A stretch of 64,000 nt of DNA from Paenibacillus amylolyticus (GTDB taxonomy: Bacteria > Bacillota > Bacilli > Paenibacillales > Paenibacillaceae): the NCBI RefSeq assembly GCF_029689945.1, contig NZ_CP121451.1:3968001-4032000 (forward strand). Reading direction: 5' to 3'. Position numbers and translations under genes: made by a program. The notes under the pieces are model-generated. The model searched no databases and had not been told where the DNA came from. It saw only the letters and a list, made by a program, of their open reading frames with translations. Numbering within the stretch: position 1 is the stretch's first letter; every line of letters starts with the position of its first letter. Positions 1 to 8,693 of the stretch are shown here, piece by piece.

Positions 1-186
1 GGCAAAACATGGAATGCTCTTCCTGCAAGCAGTGTGCTGGAGAACATTCTCGAAGACTATCCGGAAATTGTGAAGATGCAGATGGTTACTTCCAAGCTGG
101 GCTGGATATTGGTTGAAAATACCGATGCCAAAAGATCGTTGTTACTGCAAACTGTGGACGGCGGTGCACAGTGGAAAGTGCTTTAA
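1..186 (+). CDS. C-terminal fragment of a BNR/Ycf48-like repeat protein
   Basis: The reading frame is open from the first base and ends at TAA 184-186, so only the last 61 residues are present. Two features recall BNR or Ycf48-type beta-propeller repeats: a GKTW start and a closing TVDGGAQWKVL, which is the Asp-box pattern (S/T-x-D-G-G-x-x-W). The Gly-Trp pair before it (LGWILVENT) is also common in such blades. The domain assignment rests on this short motif; the N-terminus, signal peptide and function are outside the window. A hairpin terminator follows 37 bp downstream. Confidence 0.6.
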   Translation, partial: GKTWNALPASSVLENILEDYPEIVKMQMVTSKLGWILVENTDAKRSLLLQTVDGGAQWKVL

Positions 187-222
187 ATGAAGTGTTTTAG
201 ATGTGAATAGATAGGAAAAGTG

Positions 223-248
223 AGGAGCCAGCGGGTTCCTTTTCTTTT
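223..248 (+). terminator. Rho-independent terminator after the BNR-like gene
   Basis: A 7-bp stem, AGGAGCC (223-229) with GGTTCCT (234-240) and one G-U pair, encloses loop AGCG and is followed by the T-rich tail TTTCTTTT. It separates the upstream gene from the next promoter. Confidence 0.6.
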
Positions 249-256
249 CACTTAGT

Positions 257-300
257 TTGTGAAATAAATCACAAATAAATTAGTTAAAAGGTGATATATT
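257..300 (+). promoter_or_regulatory. Predicted Fnr-dependent (class II) promoter
   Basis: TTGTGAAATAAATCACAA (257-274) is a perfect palindrome matching the CRP/Fnr consensus TGTGA-N6-TCACA used by Bacillus Fnr. A -10 hexamer TATATT lies at 295-300. With +1 at about 307, the palindrome centre (265.5) falls at -41.5, the class II activator position. No good -35 box is present, as expected when an activator supplies that contact. The sequence is directly visible; Fnr control is an inference from it. Confidence 0.65.
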
Positions 301-328
301 TAACTCAACAAGAGAAGGAGTGATGAAG

Positions 329-538
329 ATGAGAACCAACGGTCAGACTCAATTCACGCAGGCGGACGATTTAACCAGATATATGCTTCAATTATGCTAC
401 ACATGTGACGATGCGAATCGTTGTACCACAGAGGAAGCAGTGAAGGCTTGCATGGCAGAGCATGCACAGGCGGACCAGCCCGAACCAGCTGAAGGTGGAG
501 ATGTAACTCGCGGGTTTATGGACTTGATGTACGCTTAG
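329..538 (+). CDS. Small conserved-looking Cys-containing protein (69 aa), predicted Fnr-controlled
   Basis: No family is recognised. The protein is short, soluble and acidic, with four cysteines in two groups (CYTC at about residues 24-27, then C at about 33 and C at about 42), a spacing that could bind a metal or form disulfides. In-frame starts are GTG 320, ATG 323 and ATG 329. The GAAGGAG site (314-320) gives a normal 8-nt spacing only for ATG 329, so that start was chosen. The upstream palindromic Fnr-type site at -41.5 suggests induction under low oxygen. A strong terminator follows, so it is a monocistronic unit. The function is unknown. Confidence 0.7.
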   Translation: MRTNGQTQFTQADDLTRYMLQLCYTCDDANRCTTEEAVKACMAEHAQADQPEPAEGGDVTRGFMDLMYA

Positions 539-578
539 ACATCATAACGGATCAAAAAAATGATATATCAACGTTTTT

Positions 579-601
579 GCCCCCATCAGGGGGCTTTTTT
601 T
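579..601 (+). terminator. Strong Rho-independent terminator
   Basis: GCCCCC (579-584), loop ATCA, GGGGGC (589-594), then seven T residues. It ends the transcript of the small Cys protein; the convergent MBL gene stops 3 bp away. Confidence 0.9.
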
Positions 602-603
602 GA

Positions 604-1448
604 TTAGTTTACGTACTTTCCATAATCGGGTACGGCAATGCGGTCAAATTCATTAACCAATTTTCTAAGGCTTGTGGTTAATAATTCACCAGACATCGGT
701 AGTCCATGGCCAGTTACAGCAACCAATGGCTTTAAACTTTCAAGTGTAACAACAGATTGCTTTGCAGCTTCCCAATCTGTTGTTAAATAGCGAGGCGGTC
801 CACTGATCTCCAATTCCTGAGTGAGTACTTTATATATATACTCTTGTTTTACAGTAGCGAAGGCATCACCTGCGATTAAAGCTCCGTCACTTTCCCTAAA
901 CAACGAAACATGCCCGGGAGAATGTCCTGGGTATGAATCCATCTAAATCCTGGCATATGGGGTACAGTTCCGTTCGGAGGTAACGTGTGTACATGACTTC
1001 CAAGGTTTATTGGTTCGTTAGGGAAAGCGGGGGACATCTTAGCTACCAAACCACCTTCAACTGTAGGGTCTGGTTCCGGGTAGCTTTTTACCCCTGTGAG
1101 GAAGGGGATCTCCAACGGATGTGCATAAACCGGAATTCCCCAGTGTTCGACAAGTTCGATTACCCCTCCGACATGATCAAAGTGTCCATGAGTCAAGATT
1201 ACTGCTTTGGGGCGACTGTTTGTACCAAATCGATCCTCAATGATAGAAATGATTTCATTTGCTGACTTTGGCATTCCAGCATCTACTAAAACGAACTCAT
1301 CAGATTTCGGGTTACCCACTAAACAGATATTTACAATTTGGATCGTGTAGCAAAATAAATCAGGTCGTATTTCAGTCCCCACACCACTTCCCACTGAAGT
1401 TACAGGGATAAACTTGTAATCTTTACCGTAATTCAATTCTTCTTCCAT
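604..1448 (-). CDS. MBL-fold metallohydrolase (one frameshift)
   Basis: A metallo-beta-lactamase-fold hydrolase with the metal motif THGHFDHVG at about residue 86 and, after the frameshift, PGHSPGHVSLF and AGDAF, where the later His and Asp ligands lie. The frame breaks near 926-930. Adding one C in the CCC run restores WIHTPGHSPGHVSL and a protein of about 281 aa, matching the intact paralogue at 18529-19338 along its whole length. AUG 1448 has a good upstream site (AAGGAGGATGAGC on the minus strand). Substrate unknown: such stand-alone MBL proteins include glyoxalase II-like and lactonase-like enzymes. The indel is probably a sequencing error. Confidence 0.8.
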
Positions 1449-1750
1449 TAGCTCATCCTCCTTAACATTGTTAAATTGACTTGCTGTAGTATACCCAAAA
1501 GTTTAAAATTATCCGATTTCTCAGCCTGTACAACTACAAACGTATAGTAAGACGGACTTGATTTACGCTTAGGCTAATCATTCATGGGGGACGTTTCTGC
1601 GGAAGGGTTCTTTTTAATCTGAAGTAAAATGTATGCGCTTCTAAATGTACTTCGCAAATAGTGTAGCATGGGTTATTATAGAAATAATTAAGGTGAATTA
1701 CTCAAAATGTGGAATTGATTTATTACCATAAGATAGAAAGGGATGAAACC
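1449..1750. other. Divergent intergenic region
   Basis: About 300 bp separates the minus-strand MBL gene from the plus-strand phosphotransferase. It is AT-rich and should hold both promoters, but I found no convincing -35/-10 pair, palindrome or terminator. Confidence 0.5.
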
Positions 1751-2530
1751 ATGAATATTCAGGATCTCCCAATAGAAATAAAAGAACATATAGGGGAAGT
1801 CCAGAAAATCACTTTTCCTAAGCAAGGTCATACTTCGACTGTGGCTATTCTACATACGTTCGACCAAAAGTACATCATCAAAAAAACCGAAAACGAACTC
1901 TATAATGAATGGTTATCCGATGAATATCAGGTGCTTCAATCCCTCTACCATACGGGACTCCCTGTTCCAAAAGCATATTTATTTCATACGGAGGAGACAT
2001 CGAGATGGCTTCTGGTGGATTATATTGACGGAATCAGTTTAAGAGAATTTCTCTCTACGATGCCTGACCTTGAAAGTAAAGAAAAAGCGATATTTAACTT
2101 TGGGTTTTGTTTAAAGAAAATACATGAATGCTTTTGTCCTGTTGAATTATTGAGCAATGGCAGTCCTTGGTTAGATACGATGCTTAACAAAGCAGAATAT
2201 AATCTAACTCATTTTACGGTAGACGGATCAGCAGAACGACTTCAACAGTTGAAAGATGCAAGACCAGAACCAGTAGTTCACACTTTCATTCATGGAGATT
2301 TTACTATAGATAATGTGTTAGTTAATGATTGTAATATTGTTGATGTTATTGACTGGGCAGGAGCGGCATATGGTGATCCAAGATATGATGTAGCATTAGG
2401 CATTAGACCGAAGCTTAACGCGTTTGATAATGAAAGAGATAGAGAAATATTTTATAAGGGTTATGGAAAGTTCAGAATAACGGATGAAGAATACAATTAT
2501 TTTGAAGATGGGATATATAACTTCTTTTAG
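1751..2530 (+). CDS. Aminoglycoside phosphotransferase (APH)-family kinase-like protein
   Basis: About 259 aa with the APH/choline-kinase-like fold. An N-terminal ATP-binding half (YIIKKTENE, about residues 43-51) precedes the catalytic loop HGDFTIDNVLV (about residue 181), with the Brenner-type H-G-D-x-x-x-x-N, and the metal-binding VIDWAGAAYGDPRYD. Members phosphorylate small molecules such as aminoglycosides, macrolides or sugars; the substrate cannot be read from sequence. ATG 1751 follows an AAAGGGA site. It sits in an AT-rich stretch beside a Nudix gene, a common accessory-gene setting. Whether it confers resistance is not known. Confidence 0.75.
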   Translation: MNIQDLPIEIKEHIGEVQKITFPKQGHTSTVAILHTFDQKYIIKKTENELYNEWLSDEYQVLQSLYHTGLPVPKAYLFHTEETSRWLLVDYIDGISLREFLSTMPDLESKEKAIFNFGFCLKKIHECFCPVELLSNGSPWLDTMLNKAEYNLTHFTVDGSAERLQQLKDARPEPVVHTFIHGDFTIDNVLVNDCNIVDVIDWAGAAYGDPRYDVALGIRPKLNAFDNERDREIFYKGYGKFRITDEEYNYFEDGIYNFF

Positions 2531-2589
2531 TGTGTTTTATACTACGTTCTTCAATTGTATATCCAATCACTTTAGAAGGAGTCGAAAAA

Positions 2590-3015
2590 ATGAGCCCTCC
2601 AAAACATATCTTATCTGCCGCTGCAATCGTGATAAACGACAAAAATGAATTATTACTTATTAGAGGACCGCGAAGAGGATGGGAAATGCCAGGTGGTCAA
2701 GTAGAAGAAGGAGAATCTCTTAGTCAGGCTGCAATTAGAGAGACGAAAGAGGAATCTGGCATCGACATTGAAATCATCAAGTTTTGTGGAATATTTCAGA
2801 ATATCGAAAATTCAATATGTAACACATTATTTCTAGCCAAACCAATTGGAGGAGAATTAACGACATCATCGGAGAGTTTAGACTCTTGTTTCTTCCCGAT
2901 CGAAGAAGCCATTTTAAAAGTCGAATGGAAAAACTTCAGAGAAAGAATAGAGTATTGCTTAGAACCTGAGATGCAACCTTTTTGTGTTGAATTTAGTGAT
3001 AAGAATAATATTTAA
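2590..3015 (+). CDS. Nudix hydrolase
   Basis: The protein is 141 aa with a complete Nudix box G-x5-E-x7-RE-x2-EE-x-G (GQVEEGESLS then RETKEESGI, about residues 36-59), which holds the Mg2+-binding glutamates. Nudix enzymes hydrolyse nucleoside-diphosphate-linked compounds. ATG 2590 is preceded by AAGGAG at optimal spacing; the frame upstream of it has no ribosome site. It lies 59 bp after the APH-like gene in the same direction and may be co-transcribed. Substrate specificity is unknown. Confidence 0.82.
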   Translation: MSPPKHILSAAAIVINDKNELLLIRGPRRGWEMPGGQVEEGESLSQAAIRETKEESGIDIEIIKFCGIFQNIENSICNTLFLAKPIGGELTTSSESLDSCFFPIEEAILKVEWKNFRERIEYCLEPEMQPFCVEFSDKNNI

Positions 3016-3106
3016 TGTTTCCATAGAAGCGTGGTGTCATTAGAATATTTAAAGGGAACTTTATGAGTATTTCTTAATTGACTAAAATTATAATAGGGGA
3101 TTTACA

Positions 3107-3607
3107 TTGAATGCAGCCTTTACTAAGGTGGCCGGAGTTAGTTTTATTATTCTATCAATCTTAAGACTAACTCCGTATATTAATGTGACTGGGAAGTGGT
3201 TGTTATACATATCGATAGCTGCATTTTTTCTTATTCTATATGACTTAATGGAATTTGTGATTAAAAGATTAATGGTAAGTAACAATTTGAAACTAAGCAA
3301 GGTTTTATTTAGTTTTCGCCCAATCTTTATTGGATGTGCAGTGATGGCTATAATAGTTTTGCCTAATATCAAGGTTGCTATCTCTGTCAAAGACGTGAAC
3401 ACGTATAGTGATTTTTTCACTTTAATTAGCTTAGGCATAGCAATAATGTTAATTGGATTTAAAACTGAAAGAGATGAATCTATTTCGATGGAAAAAACTA
3501 AAGGGAAAGAAATTAGAGAATTCTTGAATTCAAGTGAAGGAGAAATGATTATTAAAAAATATATAGAAGAACAATCAATCGAAAATAACAAAAAAATAAT
3601 AAGTTAG
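3107..3607 (+). CDS. Small membrane protein of unknown function
   Basis: A 166-aa protein with a TTG start after AGGGGATTT. Four hydrophobic segments are visible at about residues 8-25, 31-50, 72-90 and 101-118, then a charged, Lys/Glu-rich cytoplasmic-type tail. No family is recognised. The coding sequence is distinctly AT-rich compared with the later operons, as are its two upstream neighbours, suggesting an accessory origin. Coding confidence rests on the intact frame, plausible start and clear membrane-protein composition; the antisense frame over the same bases is a shadow. Confidence 0.6.
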   Translation: MNAAFTKVAGVSFIILSILRLTPYINVTGKWLLYISIAAFFLILYDLMEFVIKRLMVSNNLKLSKVLFSFRPIFIGCAVMAIIVLPNIKVAISVKDVNTYSDFFTLISLGIAIMLIGFKTERDESISMEKTKGKEIREFLNSSEGEMIIKKYIEEQSIENNKKIIS

Positions 3608-3675
3608 GTAGGTTTTAATTGGTCTTGATGCACTAAAAGTTTGAAGATCAATCCCAGAAAGCTAAAGGAGCTATT

Positions 3676-4170
3676 ATGAGAAAATTACCGCTATTTATAG
3701 TGACAGGCGCAAGTGGAACTGGAAAAACAACGATCTCTTCGCTTGTTCGCAAGCAACTTCCCGAATTTGACGTATTTGATATGGATATCATCGATAACGT
3801 GGATTGGCAGATTGCCAAAGAGAATTGGTTGAGGATTGCGTATAGCATATCGCTAAGTGGACGAGGGACCATTTTGTGCGGAACAATGGTGCCGGAAAAC
3901 ATTGCATCGTCCGATTACATAGATCGGTTTGATCGAATCTTATACATGAATTTGCATTGTGACGATGTTACTCGCGAGACGCGTTTAAGAGCTCGGGGGT
4001 GGGATGAGAACTTGATTGAAGACCACAAAAATTTTGCCAACTGGTTACTCCAGAATTCGGAAACGGCATTCAATCCAGCCATGCTGAACTTGGATACCAC
4101 TGAACTGACAGTAGACGTGGTAGCTGAGCACATCCAGGAATGGGTTCTAAAGAACTGGTGTGTTGAATGA
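3676..4170 (+). CDS. P-loop ATP-binding protein, nucleoside/nucleotide kinase-like
   Basis: A 164-aa protein with an N-terminal Walker A motif GASGTGKTT (about residues 11-19) and an acidic DMDIID segment (about residues 36-41) typical of small AAA/uridylate-kinase-like P-loop enzymes. RLRARGWDENLIEDH resembles the lid region of such kinases. Likely a cytosolic small-molecule kinase, substrate unknown. ATG 3676 has AAAGGAG at good spacing. The next gene starts 42 bp downstream. Confidence 0.75.
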   Translation: MRKLPLFIVTGASGTGKTTISSLVRKQLPEFDVFDMDIIDNVDWQIAKENWLRIAYSISLSGRGTILCGTMVPENIASSDYIDRFDRILYMNLHCDDVTRETRLRARGWDENLIEDHKNFANWLLQNSETAFNPAMLNLDTTELTVDVVAEHIQEWVLKNWCVE

Positions 4171-4211
4171 ACACCTAAAAGATATCCTACCGAAGCGAAG
4201 GAGGGCACGGA

Positions 4212-4805
4212 TTGTTTCTCAATGTATTACTTTGGTTGATTATCCTCTGGGTGATCTCTATGTATTTCAGTTTTCCCAAGAAAGATCGCATGAACACTGT
4301 TAATGTGCCAAGTACATATGTAATTCAATCTCCCAATCAACTGGATATCCAGAAGAATTATGAGTGCGCTGCATTTTCCAGTGCGTTTGTCTTGAGACAT
4401 TTCGGTTTGGAGGCTAATGGAACAAAGCTCTATAAGACCTATCCTCGCAAATTACTGGATGGAACCGTTTATCCCAAAGCGGTCGTAGTTTTTTTCAGGA
4501 GGCTAGGATATCAGGCAATGTACTTACATGGAAATGTGAATACGTTGAAGAAGCAGATCAGCCAAGGAGTGCCTGTTATTTTATTTATTAGAGTACATCC
4601 CAAACAACGTTATTTGCATTTTGTTCCTGTCGTTGGTTATGATGAAACGCATTTTTATTTGGCAGAATCGTTAGATCACAAGATGAATTGTGATGAAGAA
4701 TATTACAATCGAAAAATCAGCATAAGTGAACTCAACACGGTATGGAGCTCTTGGTTGCCCTTTTGTCAAAAATCATATATCGTCGTACATCCGGCTCAGA
4801 TTTAA
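4212..4805 (+). CDS. Membrane-anchored C39-like peptidase-fold protein
   Basis: About 197 aa. A hydrophobic N-terminus (about residues 2-20) acts as signal anchor, then a papain-like C39 domain begins with NYECAAFSSAFVLRHFG, where Cys is the likely nucleophile and the oxyanion Gln would precede it. A later HFVPVVGYDE supplies the His and an acidic partner. C39-like proteins process peptides or are inactive relatives. The TTG start at 4212 is supported by GAAGGAGG 7-8 nt upstream. It lies between the P-loop protein and the DUF2500 gene. Confidence 0.72.
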   Translation: MFLNVLLWLIILWVISMYFSFPKKDRMNTVNVPSTYVIQSPNQLDIQKNYECAAFSSAFVLRHFGLEANGTKLYKTYPRKLLDGTVYPKAVVVFFRRLGYQAMYLHGNVNTLKKQISQGVPVILFIRVHPKQRYLHFVPVVGYDETHFYLAESLDHKMNCDEEYYNRKISISELNTVWSSWLPFCQKSYIVVHPAQI

Positions 4806-4915
4806 TTACTCAAATATTTCATCGGGTTAACAAGTTCTGTGTCCGTCCGCATATACATTACAGGAGACGGGTCAAGACTCCGGCTGTCCTAAGTTGTATG
4901 AACGGAGGGAGAGAC

Positions 4916-5308
4916 ATGGGCATTGAATCATCCTGGATGTTTGATTTGTTTGGAACCGTCTTTCCGGTTGTATTTGTTCTAATTATAGGTATAGTCCTTC
5001 TGTCGATGGGAAAAGAGGTATGGAGGTGGGGACGCAACAACTCGGAGCCGCTGTTGACCGTGCCTTCACGAATCACCGGCAGACGGATGAAGTTGAGCCA
5101 GTCGCAATCGGAACCAGGCAGTACAGCACGAACGTTATACTACGTCACCTTTGAAGTAGAGAGTGGAGATCGGCTCGAATTCAAAGTGAATGGCGAGGAG
5201 TATGGGTTGTGCGCTGAGGGGGACGAAGGACGACTCTCATTCAAAGGTACGCGTTATGTGGGCTTCGAGCGATATAATCGCGTGTATTCCGAACGCCTAC
5301 GTGGTTAA
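4916..5308 (+). CDS. DUF2500-type membrane protein
   Basis: A 130-aa protein with one N-terminal transmembrane helix (about residues 10-32) followed by a beta-rich soluble domain. Its central YYVTFEVESGDRLEF and closing KGTRYVGFERY match the DUF2500 pattern as I know it; the function is unknown. The frame is open far upstream into the previous gene, but only ATG 4916 has a ribosome site (ACGGAGGGAGA), so the shorter form is taken. A terminator follows 8 bp after the stop. Confidence 0.75.
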   Translation: MGIESSWMFDLFGTVFPVVFVLIIGIVLLSMGKEVWRWGRNNSEPLLTVPSRITGRRMKLSQSQSEPGSTARTLYYVTFEVESGDRLEFKVNGEEYGLCAEGDEGRLSFKGTRYVGFERYNRVYSERLRG

Positions 5309-5315
5309 ACCGAGC

Positions 5316-5346
5316 AGCTTGCGCCAGGAAGGCGTAAGCTTTTTTG
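5316..5346 (+). terminator. Rho-independent terminator
   Basis: AGCTTGCGCC (5316-5325), loop AGGAA, GGCGTAAGCT (5331-5340), then TTTTT; one G-U pair in the stem. It ends the DUF2500 unit. Confidence 0.85.
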
Positions 5347-5454
5347 ATTATTTACTGGACAAGCGTTTCTTAATGTCCCTGACGTGTATTTATATAAGAA
5401 GAGGCATAATGAGACTAGGATCAATGGATCATTAGCATAGAGGAGGCAATGAAT

Positions 5455-6203
5455 ATGTCATTTACAGATCAGGTCGTTGTTGTAACCGGTGCCGCTCAGG
5501 GAATCGGACGGAGTGTGGCTGAGGCCTATGCGCTCGCCGGAGCCAGAGTTGTCCTTGCTGATCACAAGGAAGCGGAGGGTGCGGCAGCCGCAGCTTCCAT
5601 TCGTAATGAAGGTGGAGAAGCCATCTTTGTTCAATGCGATGTTCGGAGCGAGCAGGATATTACGAACCTTTTTCGTACGACCGTGGATGAATTCAAACAA
5701 ATAGATGTACTTGTGAATAATGCAGGACTTTCCAAATGGAAATCACCCTATGAGCTCACGCTGGAAGAATGGGACGATGTACTCAATACCAATGTGAGAA
5801 GTTGCTTTTTGGCGAGCCGGGAAGCAGCCAAGCATATGAAAAGCAATGAACACGGTGGTGCCATTATCAACATGGCTTCTACCCGTGCCCTGATGTCCGA
5901 GCCGGATAGCGAAGCTTATGCCGCGTCCAAAGGAGCGATTGTAGCTCTGACACATGCGCTGGCAGTCTCACTGGGCAAAGACCAAATTCGGGTCAATTGT
6001 ATCAGTCCGGGATGGATTGAGACAGGAGACGTGGAGAAGTTGAAAAAGAGGATCATGATCAGCATCCATCCGGTCGTGTGGGTATTCCTTCGGATATCTC
6101 CCGTGCTTGTCTATATTTGTCTGATCCAAGCAATACCTTTGTCACAGGGACCAACCTCGTTATTGATGGAGGCATGACCCGAAAAATGATATATGAGGAC
6201 TAG
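5455..6203 (+). CDS. Short-chain dehydrogenase/reductase (one frameshift)
   Basis: A classical SDR: NAD(P)-binding TGAAQGIG (about residue 11), NNAG (about residue 86), then YAASK with the catalytic Tyr and Lys. Near 6040 the frame shifts. Adding one A to the AAAAA run restores KEEDHDQHPSGRVGIPSDIS and the typical SDR end (VTGTNLVIDGGMTRKM), ending at TAG 6201-6203, about 249 aa. ATG 5455 rather than 5449 gives normal spacing to AGGAGG. It is likely an NAD(P)-dependent sugar or polyol dehydrogenase; the substrate is unknown. Confidence 0.82.
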
Positions 6204-6250
6204 AACCGGGATCGATCCGGGCGAGCCCTATACTGTCCCCATTTAAGAGT

Positions 6251-6288
6251 AATAAGCCCAAGTTAAGCACTTGGGCTTATTTGTTTTT
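6251..6288 (+). terminator. Rho-independent terminator
   Basis: AATAAGCCCAAGT, short loop TAAGC, ACTTGGGCTTATT, then TGTTTTT. Long perfect stem; ends the SDR transcript. Confidence 0.9.
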
Positions 6289-6347
6289 GATAACTCGATT
6301 GCTATAATAAATGTGATTTTACAACAGTAGAGGAATGGAGGGAGTGT

Positions 6348-8092
6348 ATGTTCGGGAAACAATCCCGGAAGGTATTTTGGCTGTTACTGCTGATCGGAGG
6401 GATGATAATGATAGGGAATGAGTCACCTGCTGAAGCTGACAGCGCAGATATACGGGCGGCCTGGGTATGGCAGGCACAGTCTGTTAGCAACGGAGATGAG
6501 CTGTTGGCCAATGCAGCTAAACATAAGATAAACAGGCTGTACGTGAATGTAGACATGACGCTGTCCAATGAGGTATACCAGACGTTTATAGCCAAAGCCA
6601 GCCGTGCAGGTATTGCGGTTGAAGCGCTGGGAGGCGATCCATCCTGGGCAATCCGTGGCCGTGAGGGTCCCATGCTCAGATTAGCCTCGTGGGTCAGTGA
6701 CTATAATCAGGCTGCCGAATCCAACGAGCAATTTGATGCCATACATCTGGATATCAAGCCCTACGTGTTACCAGCCTGGCAAGAAGATGCCAAGCCCCTG
6801 GTACAATCCTGGGTAGCGAATATGAATCTGTTATTTGAGCAAGTGAGACAGGATGGTGCAGTTGCCGTGAATATGGATCTGCCATTTTGGCTGGATTCGT
6901 ACACCGTTACAGGGAGTAGAGTTGCTGAGGATGCAGATAACGAACCATTGTCACGTTGGTTCATCGAACAAGTGGATCATGTCACTTTACTGGCTTACCG
7001 TGATAACGCGCAAGGAAACAATGGAATCATCCGTTTAATTGAACAGGAAATGAACTGGGCCGATGCCAGCCATGTGAGCGTCACGGTTGGGTTGAACACC
7101 AAACCCATGCCCGGGGAGGAATTCACAACATTTGCCGGTAAAGGTGCAACGCAGCTGGAAAGCGTTATGGAAGAAGTTGCTTCTGCATTCAGCAGCCATT
7201 CTTCCTACGCTGGTACTGCTGTGCATGATATCGTATACTGGGGACAATTGGAGCCGTCAGAACTGCCATTACCGGAGATTCCAGCCAATCAGCCCGAGAT
7301 TCGGGGGACGTATATCTGGGAAGCCTCTCAGGTGACGAATGACGGGGAGAGCACATACTAGAATTTGCGAGAGCGCAAAATATCAACTGGTTGTATGTTC
7401 GGTTAGATTTGGATCAACCGTATTCGAGTTATCGCAGTTTTGTCAAACGGGCCAATGCACAGGGCATTGAAATCCATGCAATGGGCGGACACCCGATCTG
7501 GGGCAAAAAGGAAAACCGTCCACGTATTCAGCGCTTGATTGATTATGTGAAAAACTATAATGCTGAATCCGAGCCGGATGAACGATTTGAAGGCATCCAT
7601 CTGGATATTGAGCCTTACACTTTGCCGGAGTGGGAGAGCAATCGGGACACCCTATTGACCGAATGGGCAGCCAACATTACATTTTTCCAGGAAGAAACGA
7701 AGAAGGACAGCGATCTCGAAACGAGTGCAGATCTTGCTGTTTGGCTGGATACCTTTCCTTTGCCAGGCAAAGATATCTCTGTGACGGAGTTTATGATTGA
7801 TACACTTGATCATGTGTCACTGATGGCTTTCCGTAACAGTGCCGAAGGTTCCAATGGGATTGCTGCTGTTGTGAGTCAGGAGATGGAGATTGCAGATCGT
7901 CTGGGCAAAAGGTTAATGATTTCGGTCGAAATGAAGCAGAACCATGAAGGTCCTCATATTTCTTTTTATGAGAAAGGGGCTGCGGAGATGGAGCTTCAGC
8001 TCGCCAAGCTTCCGGATCTGCTGGCCGAACATCAGGCATATCAAGGCAACATTGTTCATGCTTACGATTATTGGATTGAAGCCAAGCCTTAA
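6348..8092 (+). CDS. Secreted protein with two tandem homologous TIM-barrel-like repeats (one frameshift)
   Basis: The protein begins with a signal peptide (hydrophobic core at about residues 11-24, cleavage near EAD-SAD). Two repeats of about 270 aa follow, each running from an entry like RAAWVW or RGTYIWEASQV through FDAIHLDIKPYVLPAW or FEGIHLDIEPYTLPEW to DHVTLLAYRDNAQGNNG or DHVSLMAFRNSAEGSNG. The frame breaks near 7350; one extra A restores GEKHILEFARAQNINWLYVRLDL, giving about 581 aa. The repeated HLDI[EK]PY resembles beta-strand ends of glycosidase-like barrels, but I recognise no named family. ATG 6348 follows GGAGGGAG. Function unknown. Confidence 0.75.
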
Positions 8093-8119
8093 ACCGGCGA
8101 GTATTATAGGAAATGAATT

Positions 8120-8161
8120 GCTTCGGGACTTCACCTTGGGTGGGGTTCCGGGCTTTTTTTT
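8120..8161 (+). terminator. Probable terminator
   Basis: An imperfect stem (CTTCGGGACTTCA with TGGGGTTCCGGG, several G-U pairs) is followed by eight T residues, between the two-repeat protein and cwlJ. Confidence 0.6.
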
Positions 8162-8252
8162 ATGGAAAAAAGATGGAATCGTGTCACCGAATGGGCTCCT
8201 GCACAATACGATGTACGGTGATGAACAGCTGAGATAAGGGAGGAAACAGACT

Positions 8253-8675
8253 ATGGCTGTTATTAAAGCCAACTCAGAGGACGTCAAGCTGCTGGCTAGG
8301 CTGCTGAGGGCGGAGGCTGAAGGTGACGGCGAACAGGGTATGTTGCTTGTAGGCAATGTAGGTGTGAACCGGGTACTGGTGGATTGTCTGGACTTCAAAG
8401 ATATTCGTGACATCAACCGCATGGTATTCCAGAACCCCGGAGGCTTCGAGTCAACACAGAAGGGGTACTTCTACCAACGGGCGAGACAATCCGAGATTCG
8501 TCTGGCACAACGTGTAATTAATGGAGAACGGTTTTGGCCAGCCAGCAATTCGTTGTGGTTTTTCCGACCTGTGGGCGACTGTCCGGATACGTGGTATAAC
8601 CAGCAAAATACAGGACGTTTCAAAGCACATTGTTTCTTCAGTCCGACAGGCGATGACTGTCCGGAAGTATATTAA
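8253..8675 (+). CDS. cwlJ: Spore cortex-lytic cell wall hydrolase CwlJ-like
   Basis: A 140-aa Hydrolase_2 (SleB/CwlJ catalytic) domain protein without a signal peptide, as in CwlJ. The motif LLRAEAEGDGEQGMLLVGNV (about residues 17-36) holds the presumed catalytic Glu, and the C-terminal half has the aromatic SNSLWFFRP segment typical of the family. CwlJ degrades spore cortex peptidoglycan during germination. The next gene is gerQ, whose product is needed for CwlJ localisation in B. subtilis, which strongly supports the call. ATG 8253 follows AAGGGAGG. Confidence 0.88.
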   Translation: MAVIKANSEDVKLLARLLRAEAEGDGEQGMLLVGNVGVNRVLVDCLDFKDIRDINRMVFQNPGGFESTQKGYFYQRARQSEIRLAQRVINGERFWPASNSLWFFRPVGDCPDTWYNQQNTGRFKAHCFFSPTGDDCPEVY

Positions 8676-8693
8676 ACTTTAGGAGGAATCAAC

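Noticed and set aside
876..1448. Programmed ribosomal frameshifting as an explanation for the many breaks
   Set aside because: The breaks have no shared slippery motif or downstream structure, and occur in unrelated genes with the same single-base-loss signature.
4742..4915. Longer N-terminus for the DUF2500 protein
   Set aside because: The extra frame overlaps the C39-like gene and has no ribosome site; the internal ATG has one and precedes the membrane helix.
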